Source of the DNA: Deltaproteobacteria bacterium
Lineage (GTDB): Bacteria > Desulfobacterota > Binatia > UBA9968
DNA: 5,530 nucleotides
Direction: 5' to 3'
NCBI GenBank assembly: GCA_005878685.1
Contig: VBLN01000185.1
Location: 1-5,530 of the forward strand
Positions within the stretch are counted from its first letter, which is position 1. Each line of letters opens with the position of its first letter. This document shows positions 1 to 4,906 of the stretch, piece after piece. A program made the translations under genes and the position numbers. Under the pieces are notes generated by a model. It was not told the DNA's origin. It saw only the letters and a program-made list of their open reading frames with translations, and made no database searches.

Positions 1-2
1 AC

Positions 3-374
3 ATTACGATCGCCAGCGAGGGGGCCCGGTTTCAACTGCCGGAGATGGAGCACCAGATCATGCCGACCATTGCCATGTCCGCCCTGATTGATCGCGTGCC
101 GCGCAAGGCGGCCCTGTACCTGGTTTACTCGACGGATGAGATCGACGCGCGCCAGGCGCTCTTGTTTGGCTTGGTCAGCCACGTGGTTCCCTCGAATCAA
201 CTCGATCTTACCGTCAATCAACTCGTCGAAAAGTTGAAAAAGTGCCCGCTGCCGGCGGTTATGGCGGTGAAGGAGTATGCCACGTTCGCCTATAGTATGG
301 ATACACAGGCGGCGAACGATTTTGCCAAGAACCTGCACGCTACGATCAACAGCTCTTCGGCCATGCGCAGATGA
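3..374 (+). CDS. Enoyl-CoA hydratase/isomerase (crotonase) family protein, C-terminal part; start lies before the window
   Basis: The frame is open from the first bases, so the gene begins upstream and only the last 123 residues are seen. The visible part opens with ITIASEGARFQLPEME, which corresponds to the crotonase stretch 'IAsetA.FglPE'. It continues with an IMP element, an IDARQALLFGLVSHVVP segment (the classic 'A...GLV..VVp' signature) and a C-terminal helix PAVMAVKEYA. Crotonases act on acyl-CoA thioesters (hydration, isomerisation or related chemistry) in the cytoplasm. The first oxyanion-hole and catalytic-acid segments lie mostly outside the window, so the reaction cannot be named. 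The usual glycine before the P of 'GimP' is Gln here (HQIMP). An internal ATG at 45 is in frame but would begin inside the conserved fold, so it is not the start. The protein ends in SSSAMRR, rather short for the family. It is convergent with the next gene 35 bases away. Confidence 0.85.
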   Translation: MTIASEGARFQLPEMEHQIMPTIAMSALIDRVPRKAALYLVYSTDEIDARQALLFGLVSHVVPSNQLDLTVNQLVEKLKKCPLPAVMAVKEYATFAYSMDTQAANDFAKNLHATINSSSAMRR

Positions 375-409
375 GAAAAGGAGATCCTAGCGGCTCTTCA
401 AGGCCTGCT

Positions 410-1525
410 CTATTGATAAAGCCGTTTTTCCAGCCAATCCAGCATGAACGGGACGTTCTGCGCCCAATGGTCGTGGCTGCAGTGAATCGTGCCGCCGGCA
501 GTCGGGTCGTCGTGGATCTTTAAGGTTTTGTCGGCGCATCCGAGCGCCGCAAACAGGCGTTTGGCGCCCTCGACGCTCATCAGCCGGTCCTCGCCCCCGT
601 GAGTGATCAATGTCGGGCAGGTGATGTTTCGGGCCATACCTTCCATGGTAAACGACTTGAGCTGCTCCCGTGCTTGAGCATCGGTGACTCCGCCGAGGAT
701 GCGCTGCAGGGTAGGCTGAAGATGCTTACAGAAAAGGTACAGATCGTCGAGCACGCTGTGGCAGCCGGACCAGCAAACCAGGGCTTTGATCCGCGAGTCA
801 AAGGCTGCGGCCCGCGGCGCATAATATCCCGCCATGCTGATCCCGAAAATAGCGATCCTTTTTGGATCCACCTCCGGGCGAGACACGAGATAGTCGATAC
901 ATGACTTCGCCGGAACTTCGTAGTCGGGGCGCGTCGGAATGTTCTTGACATAGTGCGACGATCCCCGGCCGGGGGTGTCCACCAGAAGCAACGCCCAGCC
1001 TCGGGCCACCATCTCTCGGCCAGCAAAATATATTTCCTCTGCGTAGGCGTCGGCCCCTCCAATGAAGAAGATCGCCGGCCAGGGACCCGGCTTCGGGTTT
1101 ACTGGGTGGCAGAAATAGCCGTCGTACACCTCATCGCCGCAGCGGACCGTGATAACCTCGATGGATGGGGAATGTAGCCGGGCGGCGGCACGAAAATTCT
1201 CCTGCGCCTTGAGAAAGCGCTGGGTCTTTTTGGCCATATCGGCCGCGCCAAGTAGCACGTCCGACATCCGGTAATATTGGTTGGCGTGGAAGAAATTCTC
1301 CATGGCGGTCTGCTGCCGGCCCGCAGCAAGGGCCCGCTTGGCGTTGGCCTCCGTTGTCTCGGCCAGATTCAGCCAGCCCCGTTCCCAACCCTCTTTGTCG
1401 TCGGGTTCGAGTCCGCGGCAAAGCCGCGCGATGTCAAAGACATCTCCGCCTCCGTGCTGCGCTTCGGCGACGAGCCTGAGAACGTGGAACTCAAACGGAT
1501 GAGTTGGTCTAAGAAAGTCCAGCAT
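410..1525 (-). CDS. Alpha/beta hydrolase of the 2,6-dihydroxypseudooxynicotine hydrolase / Ayg1-like type
   Basis: A 371-residue protein. Residues 1-115 are a helical N-terminal cap with the family pattern of Trp, Ala and YYR (AKRALAAGRQQTA, then HANQYYRMSD at about 80-89). Residues 120-371 are the alpha/beta hydrolase fold. The nucleophile elbow is GISMAG with Ser230. The acid is probably Asp313 in GGEDRL and the catalytic His probably His348 in TIHCSHDH (His351 is an alternative). DTPGRGSS at 183-190 matches the 'D.PG.G.S' element of the family. Relatives hydrolyse C-C bonds: nicotine-pathway DHPON hydrolase, and Ayg1, which shortens a polyketide chain. The substrate here is unknown. There is no signal peptide, so it is probably cytoplasmic. 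The ATG start is well supported by AAGGAG at 1531-1536, five bases upstream. It is transcribed divergently from the hydroxylase gene. The fold and family are sure, the substrate is not. Confidence 0.9.
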   Translation of the reverse strand: MLDFLRPTHPFEFHVLRLVAEAQHGGGDVFDIARLCRGLEPDDKEGWERGWLNLAETTEANAKRALAAGRQQTAMENFFHANQYYRMSDVLLGAADMAKKTQRFLKAQENFRAAARLHSPSIEVITVRCGDEVYDGYFCHPVNPKPGPWPAIFFIGGADAYAEEIYFAGREMVARGWALLLVDTPGRGSSHYVKNIPTRPDYEVPAKSCIDYLVSRPEVDPKRIAIFGISMAGYYAPRAAAFDSRIKALVCWSGCHSVLDDLYLFCKHLQPTLQRILGGVTDAQAREQLKSFTMEGMARNITCPTLITHGGEDRLMSVEGAKRLFAALGCADKTLKIHDDPTAGGTIHCSHDHWAQNVPFMLDWLEKRLYQ

Positions 1526-1530
1526 GGTGT

Positions 1531-1536
1531 CTCCTT
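1531..1536 (-). promoter_or_regulatory. Ribosome binding site of the alpha/beta hydrolase gene
   Basis: On the minus strand AAGGAG stands five bases before the ATG at 1525. This is near-ideal spacing and fixes the start of the hydrolase. Confidence 0.75.
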
Positions 1537-1579
1537 AAATACCCGGCGTCCTGCCGCTTTTCCCCTCCCAGAGACGAGA

Positions 1580-1608
1580 GAGCTATCCAATATCTAATTT
1601 TATGTCAA
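1580..1608 (-). promoter_or_regulatory. Weak sigma70-like promoter candidate for the alpha/beta hydrolase gene
   Basis: Read on the minus strand, a perfect TTGACA (-35) lies at 1608-1603. At 17 bases spacing the -10 position is TAGCTC (1585-1580), which matches only the first two bases of TATAAT. The A/T-rich spacer and the location about 55 bases before the ATG fit, but the -10 is poor. Confidence 0.3.
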
Positions 1609-1708
1609 GGTAAAAAGGCGGCGAGGTCCAGTCTTGTCGGTTAGACCTTTGAATCTATCGCAAGCTTGGTAGCGCCTTATGGAAAGACACAGCCGTCAAC
1701 CAGGCTGT

Positions 1709-1736
1709 TTGACACCTCGGTGCCATTTCGTTTAAT
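1709..1736 (+). promoter_or_regulatory. Sigma70-like promoter for the fatty acid hydroxylase gene
   Basis: A perfect TTGACA (1709-1714) is followed after 16 bases by TTTAAT (1731-1736), five of six matches to TATAAT. Transcription would start near 1743, leaving a leader of about 95 bases before the ATG at 1839. An inverted repeat immediately upstream could be a regulator site (inference). Confidence 0.5.
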
Positions 1737-1838
1737 TTTGGTGCGGTTTGCTGCGGCGTGCCATCGGGTTATTCCATAGCGGGCAGGGAGCTTAACTGAG
1801 ACCGCTCAGAGAGGCCGCGCCAAAGCTTTGCTGGCAAT

Positions 1839-2567
1839 ATGAAACTTGACCCATACGCCGTCTTCTTTTTCTTCAGCTTCGGACTGCTGTTTACTGTGCT
1901 GGAGATTACGCGGCCAGCGCGTCCGCTCAAGTATTGGGCGGTTATCAAGAGCGATCTTATTGCACTTGCGCTCTATGAGCTACTCTTTTTCCCGGCATCC
2001 CTGTACGTTAGCAATGGGCTGGTTAAGCCACACTATTTTTTTCTCAAAGAATTATTGGAGCTGCCGCTCCCGGTCAGAGTGATCCTTTACTATGTCCTGG
2101 CCGACTTTGGCACGTATTGGTTCCATAGACTGATGCATTCCAGATATTTTTGGCGGGTCCACAAGTGGCACCATTCGCCAACCTACATATACTGGCTTGC
2201 AGGAATTCGGGCGACCTTCCCCCAGCAAGTGTTGTTCAATTTGCCTTTCGCTCTCTGTTGGCCGCTACTGCGCCAGGCGCCTTCGTGGCTTTTTCTGGCG
2301 GTTCTTGCGGAAAACTTCTTGCGCAATGATTGGATGCACATGAACGTTACCTGGAGATCGAACTGGTTGGAATGGCTGCTTGTGACGCCGAGATACCACC
2401 ATATCCATCACAGCGACGACCCTAGACATTACAAAGCGAACTTAGGCTCACTTCTGACCATTTGGGACCGGATGTTTGGAACCTATGTGAATCCTGAGGA
2501 GGTTGGAGAGCTCTCTTTCGGTATAGGCGAAATTGGTTCGCCAGTCCGCCTCGCGCTTGGCGTATAG
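1839..2567 (+). CDS. Sterol desaturase / fatty acid hydroxylase family membrane protein
   Basis: A 242-residue integral membrane protein of the FA_hydroxylase superfamily, non-haem di-iron enzymes that use O2 to hydroxylate or desaturate lipids in the membrane. The histidine boxes are intact: H96-x3-H100 (HRLMH), H108-x2-H111-H112 (HKWHH), H167 in DWMHMN, and H187-H188-I-H190-H191 (HHIHH). After the last box comes the typical closing stretch with NLGSLLTIWDRMFGTY. Hydrophobic segments lie at about 7-22, 36-58, 78-94 and 129-160. The length is usual for bacterial members. The ATG is the only plausible start: an in-frame TGA lies 42 bases upstream at 1797-1799 with no ATG, GTG or TTG between. 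No good Shine-Dalgarno is seen; AGAGAGG at 1809-1815 is too far away. The substrate cannot be told: sterol, carotenoid, alkylglycerol or fatty acid are all possible. It is convergent with the next gene. Confidence 0.9.
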   Translation: MKLDPYAVFFFFSFGLLFTVLEITRPARPLKYWAVIKSDLIALALYELLFFPASLYVSNGLVKPHYFFLKELLELPLPVRVILYYVLADFGTYWFHRLMHSRYFWRVHKWHHSPTYIYWLAGIRATFPQQVLFNLPFALCWPLLRQAPSWLFLAVLAENFLRNDWMHMNVTWRSNWLEWLLVTPRYHHIHHSDDPRHYKANLGSLLTIWDRMFGTYVNPEEVGELSFGIGEIGSPVRLALGV

Positions 2568-2581
2568 GGGAGCGAAATGGG

Positions 2582-2609
2582 GATAAGGCGATTATTTTTT
2601 CGCCTTGTC
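2582..2609. terminator. Hairpin between convergent genes, possible bidirectional terminator
   Basis: GATAAGGCG (2582-2590) pairs with CGCCTTGTC (2601-2609), nine pairs including one G-T wobble, around a 10-base loop ATTATTTTTT. It follows the hydroxylase stop by 14 bases and overlaps the distal stop codon of the SH3-gene frame on the other strand. No T-run follows the stem on either strand, so termination is an inference from position and symmetry. Confidence 0.4.
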
Positions 2610-2663
2610 GATGGGTGTGGCAAATTCCTTTCGAATGAAACCGGCTGGATCACCTTCTCTCGA
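2592..2663 (-). pseudogene. Severed C-terminal end of the SH3 domain, in frame after the TGA
   Basis: Downstream of the TGA the same minus-strand frame gives SREGDPAGFIRKEFATP followed by IDKAKK and TAA. Joined to the upstream WLEI this completes the usual SH3 ending ('W..VrS..G..GfI...f'). The TGA stands where an Arg would be natural, one C-to-T change from CGA. The full protein would be 314 codons. A nonsense mutation, sequencing error or readthrough are all possible. Confidence 0.65.
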
Positions 2664-3536
2664 TCAGATCTCTAACCAGTCTCCACGGACACCCACCACC
2701 TTCACTTTTGTCCCCGGAGCGACTCTGGCTAGTGAAGACGCTGCGAAGCTGGGCTGTTTGCGGACCGTAGCAGCAGATCTGAGTTCGTAAACTTCGACAA
2801 CTGTCCTTGTCGCCGATTTTTGCTGGCGTTGGCGAGCGGGATCCAGGTCCTGTTTCGCCTCGGCGTCTCCTTGTTCCTGTCGCGCGGCAGCGAGCGAATA
2901 TCCGGCGTTGCCGGGAGCCTTCCCTTGATTCCCATTCTGAGCTAGGGACGCTTGTTCTTCGAAAAAGTTGAGCGCCTTTTCCCACTGAATCAAAGTATTG
3001 ATATCCATTCCTTCACGAACAAATAGCAGAGGGCAGTTGATCCGCGCCGCATCCGAACTCATTTCAGGAAATTTCCATTTGGAGACTTCGGCGAGAATCA
3101 TCTTTTTGAAGTCATAGTCTGTGAGGTGAGACGGCAACTCCTTCGCCTGGGTGACATTTCCCGAGGGAGCCACTGCTAACTGTAACAGGATGCTTCCCAT
3201 GAGGGCCGGTTTCTTCTCGACTTCCACCTGATAGATCTGACGCAGCCCCATGAGCTGGTTTTCGATCGCCTTGCTAAACCGAGCTTCCCGGCCGTTTTGT
3301 TCTTTTAAACCTGCGACGCTAAAGCCAAGCTCTGGGGCTATGATGACGATGTTTCCCAAAGCTGGATTCCATTTGGATTCAGTTTTTTCTCCTTTGCTCT
3401 CGGGACGGCCATTTTTCCTGGGGGAATCTTGGCCGTTACGGGACTTCGCTCCCACGCCGTAACCTAAAAGAATTAATCCAGCCGCCATGGTACAAGCAGC
3501 CACAACTACAATTGATTTCGACAAAGTAAGGCTCAT
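2664..3536 (-). CDS. Membrane-anchored protein with AgmX/PglI-TonB-like domain and a C-terminal SH3 domain cut short by a stop
   Basis: 290 residues to the first stop. Residues 8-29 are a hydrophobic N-terminal helix (SIVVVAACTMAAGLILLGYG), probably a membrane anchor. V-A-A-C15 resembles a lipobox, but the hydrophobic stretch continues past the Cys. Residues 31-60 are a charged linker. About 84-175 resemble the AgmX/PglI C-terminal or TonB-like domain: LRQIYQVEVEKKPALMGSI, then a 'G.V..A' strand and VSKWKFPE. Residues 200-245 are Gln/Ala/Lys-rich and low in complexity. From about 246 comes a bacterial SH3 domain (VYELRSAATVRKQPS, GTKVKVVGVRGDWLEI). It stops at TGA 2664-2666, in mid-domain, although the same frame continues as good SH3 sequence to TAA 2592-2594. 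The ATG has AAAGGAG (3548-3554) 11 bases upstream. The role is unknown, perhaps envelope or cell-wall associated. Domain calls are by pattern only. Confidence 0.75.
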   Translation of the reverse strand: MSLTLSKSIVVVAACTMAAGLILLGYGVGAKSRNGQDSPRKNGRPESKGEKTESKWNPALGNIVIIAPELGFSVAGLKEQNGREARFSKAIENQLMGLRQIYQVEVEKKPALMGSILLQLAVAPSGNVTQAKELPSHLTDYDFKKMILAEVSKWKFPEMSSDAARINCPLLFVREGMDINTLIQWEKALNFFEEQASLAQNGNQGKAPGNAGYSLAAARQEQGDAEAKQDLDPARQRQQKSATRTVVEVYELRSAATVRKQPSFAASSLARVAPGTKVKVVGVRGDWLEI

Positions 3537-3547
3537 TCAGACAACAG

Positions 3548-3554
3548 CTCCTTT
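3548..3554 (-). promoter_or_regulatory. Ribosome binding site of the SH3-domain gene
   Basis: AAAGGAG on the minus strand, 11 bases before the ATG at 3536: good sequence, slightly long spacing. A -10-like TACAAT lies upstream at 3582-3577 on the same strand, but I see no matching -35. Confidence 0.5.
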
Positions 3555-3860
3555 CGCGAATTAGTATGAAGCAATAATTGTACCTTGCTTTGGTGGAACC
3601 AGTGCACCAGTAGTGGGAGCCATGGCCTCGAAATTGGTGGTTTATTTTAGATTTCGCTAAGTTGCTTAACTTTTAGTGGTTCGTCGATGGGCGAATCCGA
3701 GGTGGCTGATATCTCCGCTGGATGACGTATTGGTCGGGTTTTGACTATTTTGGCACACCCTACGATTGGATATGCCGATTCCGCCACCATATTATTAATT
3801 ATTATGCTGGACCAACTGCGGCCTCTTCAGCCGAGCTTCTGTGTTTCCGTGACGGTCGTA

Positions 3861-3888
3861 TTGTCGTGGTGATTTAGATCGGTATAAT
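3861..3888 (+). promoter_or_regulatory. Sigma70-like promoter upstream of the small ORFs
   Basis: A perfect TATAAT at 3883-3888 is preceded after 16 bases by TTGTCG (3861-3866), four of six matches to TTGACA. Transcription would start near 3895 and cover the 33-codon ORF and the 22-residue membrane protein. Confidence 0.45.
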
Positions 3889-3922
3889 CCGGCAAAACAA
3901 AAAAGGGGAGGAAAGCTGCTCT

Positions 3923-4024
3923 ATGGGATCGGCCGGAAATGAGCTCAATCCATTTTTTCTTCTACGCGCGAGGCATATGTGGTATACTCCCTCGCTAACT
4001 AGCTTCTTCGTTAGACTTCGCTAA
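3923..4024 (+). CDS. Possible 33-residue small ORF of unknown function
   Basis: An ATG at 3923 opens 33 codons (MGSAGNELNPFF..., ending VRLR). GGGGAGG at 3905-3911 lies 11 bases upstream and a TATAAT promoter about 35 bases upstream. The peptide is basic and aromatic at its C-terminal end with no clear helix or motif. It ends 14 bases before the next small ORF, so it could be a leader peptide whose translation affects the next start. Its last third overlaps the second promoter candidate and leader repeats, which may equally mean that this is non-coding leader. I do not recognise it. Confidence 0.2.
   Translation: MGSAGNELNPFFLLRARHMWYTPSLTSFFVRLR
3980..3988 (+). promoter_or_regulatory. Extended -10 promoter of the 22-residue membrane microprotein
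   Basis: TGGTATACT is an extended -10 box (TGn followed by TATACT, five of six matches). No -35 is seen, as is allowed for this promoter type. The start would fall near 3995, giving a leader of about 45 bases. Confidence 0.45.
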
Positions 4025-4025
4025 C
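3992..4025 (+). repeat. Leader repeats with two alternative small hairpins before the microprotein start
   Basis: TCGCTAAC occurs twice (3992-3999 and 4018-4025). Between the copies lies GTTAG (4010-4014), which can pair either with CTAAC at 3995-3999 or with CTAAC at 4021-4025. The second hairpin ends two bases before the Shine-Dalgarno sequence. This could modulate access to the start, but the stems are only 5 bp. Confidence 0.3.
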
Positions 4026-4038
4026 AAGGGAGGAACCG

Positions 4039-4107
4039 ATGAGTCAGAGATCGATTCTCTATCTGGTCGGAATCATCGTTGCGGTGATCATTTTGTACTT
4101 CATGTAG
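4039..4107 (+). CDS. 22-residue single-helix membrane microprotein
   Basis: ATG at 4039 to TAG at 4105-4107. The peptide is MSQRSILYL followed by VGIIVAVIILYFM: a short polar and basic N-terminus (S, Q, R) and then one unbroken hydrophobic segment of about 17 residues, long enough to cross or insert in the inner membrane, with the start presumably on the cytoplasmic side. The Shine-Dalgarno GGGAGG (4028-4033) is almost perfect with five-base spacing, and an extended -10 promoter lies about 50 bases upstream. Short single-helix proteins of this style occur in many bacteria, mostly with unknown roles, some acting by binding larger membrane proteins. It stands alone, convergent with the oxidoreductase gene. 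I do not recognise a named family. Coding is inferred from signals and composition; the function is open. Confidence 0.55.
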   Translation: MSQRSILYLVGIIVAVIILYFM

Positions 4108-4132
4108 TGATAAAAGCCTTCCTTGATCTTTG

Positions 4133-4167
4133 AGCTTCGTTGGCCCGTGGAGAGAACCTACGAAGCT
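4133..4167. terminator. Inverted repeat between convergent genes, possible terminator
   Basis: AGCTTCGT (4133-4140) is repeated inverted as ACGAAGCT (4160-4167), a perfect 8-bp stem around a 19-base loop. It lies after the microprotein stop and covers the stop codon of the oxidoreductase gene on the other strand. No T-run follows on either strand, so it is only a candidate. Confidence 0.3.
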
Positions 4168-4742
4168 TTGAGAACAAGCTTTTCCAACTCCTCATGAGGG
4201 TGAGCGCCGACCAGGGCGTAGCGGCCCGCTAGAAATGTCGGAACGGCATGAATCCCTAGCTCGGCGCATCTTCTCCAGTCCTGATCCACCGCCTCTTTGA
4301 AGCTCCGACTCAGCAGCACGTCCATCGCTTCATCAGCAGGCAGGCGAGCTTCTTTGGCGATTTCCACCAGCACCTCGGGTTTGCCGATATTCTTCGCTTC
4401 GACGAAATAGGCGCGAAAGATCGGATCGTGGATTTCGTCTCCCTTGCCCTTGCTCTCCGCCCATTTTGCCAGCTCCTGTGCCAGGCGGCTGTTGTAGGTC
4501 ATATTGCGTCCGCTGTTGTAGGGCAGCCTCTCTTCCTCCATCAGGGCTTTCATGCGTGTGTCCCTCGCGGGAGCAGGGGTGCGGCTTTTCCCTTCCTCCG
4601 GCGTGTCTGGATGGAGAGGGAAGTGAGTGACTTTGATCTTCAAGCCGTGGTCGGTCTTTAGTTTCTCAATACGCCCGGTACTGAGGTAGCACCAGGGTCA
4701 GACGTAATCCGAAAAGACTTCAAGGGTTAAGGGCTCGGCCAT
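4158..4742 (-). CDS. DsbA/FrnE-like thiol-disulfide oxidoreductase, candidate selenoprotein with in-frame TGA at the active site (UPWC)
   Basis: Reading TGA 4700-4698 as selenocysteine gives 194 residues. The N-terminus MAEPLTLEVFSDYV is the beta strand before the thioredoxin-fold active site. Codon 15 (TGA) is followed by PWCYLSTGRIEKLK, so the family motif CPWC becomes U15-P-W-C18. FPLHPDTPEEG, a helical insertion (about 60-145) and GIHAVPTFLAG with the cis-Pro loop (VPTF) follow as in DsbA-like FrnE proteins. There is no signal peptide, so it is cytoplasmic; the family reduces, oxidises or isomerises disulfides, and the substrate is unknown. The ATG has a perfect AGGAGG and a promoter upstream. 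An ordinary call would begin at TTG 4643 and give 161 residues without the active site, which would make no functional sense. Alternatives: a TGC-to-TGA nonsense mutation or a base error. The family is certain; selenocysteine is likely but unproven. Confidence 0.8.
4665..4685 (-). promoter_or_regulatory. Candidate bacterial SECIS hairpin downstream of the TGA
   Basis: On the minus strand CTCAGTAC (4685-4678) pairs with GTATTGAG (4672-4665): eight consecutive pairs with one G-U wobble, around the loop CGGGC. The apical loop begins 20 bases after the TGA and has G as its second base. Both agree with the general rules for bacterial SECIS elements as I know them (loop roughly 16-37 bases after UGA, a G in the first two loop positions). 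A competing fold overlaps it (4674-4697). Confidence 0.5.
4698..4700 (-). other. In-frame TGA at the first active-site position, candidate selenocysteine codon
   Basis: The codon replaces the N-terminal Cys of CPWC in an otherwise intact frame that continues 30 codons on one side and more than 179 on the other. It is followed by C (TGA-C). Selenocysteine replacing the nucleophilic Cys of CxxC is the known pattern in redox selenoproteins. Confidence 0.6.
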
Positions 4743-4747
4743 GAACT

Positions 4748-4753
4748 CCTCCT
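4748..4753 (-). promoter_or_regulatory. Perfect ribosome binding site of the DsbA/FrnE-like gene
   Basis: AGGAGG on the minus strand, five bases before the ATG at 4742. It decides the start: translation begins upstream of the TGA, not at the downstream TTG (4643), which has no such signal. Confidence 0.8.
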
Positions 4754-4769
4754 TTCTCTTCCCAGGGAG

Positions 4770-4799
4770 ATTCTACTTTCGCTCGTCAGCAGAAGTCAA
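4770..4799 (-). promoter_or_regulatory. Sigma70-like promoter of the DsbA/FrnE-like gene
   Basis: On the minus strand TTGACT (4799-4794) and TAGAAT (4775-4770), each five of six matches, are separated by 18 bases. Transcription would start near 4763 with a leader of about 20 bases. It supports a transcript that includes the TGA and the active-site region. Confidence 0.5.
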
Positions 4800-4800
4800 A

Positions 4801-4813
4801 GCCGAGGCTCGGC
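4801..4813. promoter_or_regulatory. Palindrome between two divergent promoters, possible operator
   Basis: GCCGAG-G-CTCGGC is a perfect 6+1+6 inverted repeat. It abuts the -35 box of the leftward promoter (4794-4799) and lies 22 bases before the -35 of the rightward promoter (4836-4841), so one regulator could control both genes. No regulator gene is in view. Confidence 0.35.
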
Positions 4814-4835
4814 CGTTTTGAAAAACGACTCTGAT

Positions 4836-4864
4836 TTGACAGCGAAACACGCGTAACGTATGGA
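4836..4864 (+). promoter_or_regulatory. Sigma70-like promoter candidate for the luciferase-like monooxygenase gene
   Basis: A perfect TTGACA (4836-4841) is followed after 17 bases by TATGGA (4859-4864), which keeps the first three bases of TATAAT. A start near 4871 would give a leader of about 36 bases. Confidence 0.4.
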
Positions 4865-4906
4865 TAAGAATGGAAAGTAGGAACGGAAAAGAGGGATGAA
4901 AGCCTC

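Larger units (their letters stand above)
1526..1838. other. Divergent intergenic region between hydrolase and hydroxylase genes
   Basis: These 313 bases lie between two start codons that face away from each other. I see no gene here. The region holds one promoter candidate for each side and an inverted repeat ACAGCC / GGCTGT (1689-1694 and 1703-1708, 8-base gap). The repeat touches the -35 box of the rightward promoter and could be an operator. A short CACC-TC-GGTG dyad (1713-1722) lies within that promoter. Confidence 0.6.
3537..3922. other. Intergenic region without a recognisable gene
   Basis: About 390 bases divergent between the SH3 gene and the small ORFs. I see no coding pattern, tRNA or known RNA. 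It has an A/T-rich stretch at about 3789-3804 and an imperfect hairpin GGTTCG / CGAATCC (3678-3683, 3692-3698, one bulged base). Its right end carries a plus-strand promoter candidate. Confidence 0.5.

Noticed and set aside
372..416. After the crotonase stop TGA the frame stays open for 13 codons (EKEILAALQGLLY) to a second TGA, which might be a further readthrough.
   Set aside because: The extension is short, carries no recognisable crotonase sequence and needs no explanation beyond chance.
599..1597. Long open frames on both strands inside the hydrolase gene (for example 607-1062 minus and 1277-1597 plus).
   Set aside because: They are shadows of the hydrolase coding frame: low-complexity, no recognisable domains, no own ribosome sites.
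2605..2790. Plus-strand open frame opposite the end of the SH3 gene.
   Set aside because: It is antisense to a clear domain, and its composition follows from the opposite strand.
3678..3698. GGTTCG…CGAATCC resembling a tRNA T-arm.
   Set aside because: The stem needs a bulge, the loop is not a T-loop, and no acceptor, D or anticodon arms can be drawn around it.
4158..4643. A complete 161-residue protein starting at TTG 4643.
   Set aside because: It lacks the first strand and the CxxC of the thioredoxin fold, while the upstream frame carries exactly those plus a perfect Shine-Dalgarno and a promoter.
2592..4742. TGA reassigned to an amino acid in this organism (Trp or Gly code).
   Set aside because: The residues expected at the two internal TGAs differ (Arg in SH3, Cys in CPWC), the DNA is not A/T-rich as in most recoded bacteria, and Trp is normally encoded by TGG here.
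4801..4820. GCCGAGGCTCGGC followed by CGTTTTG as an intrinsic terminator.
   Set aside because: A one-base centre cannot form a loop, leaving a four-pair stem, and the T-run is short; the position between divergent promoters suits an operator better.
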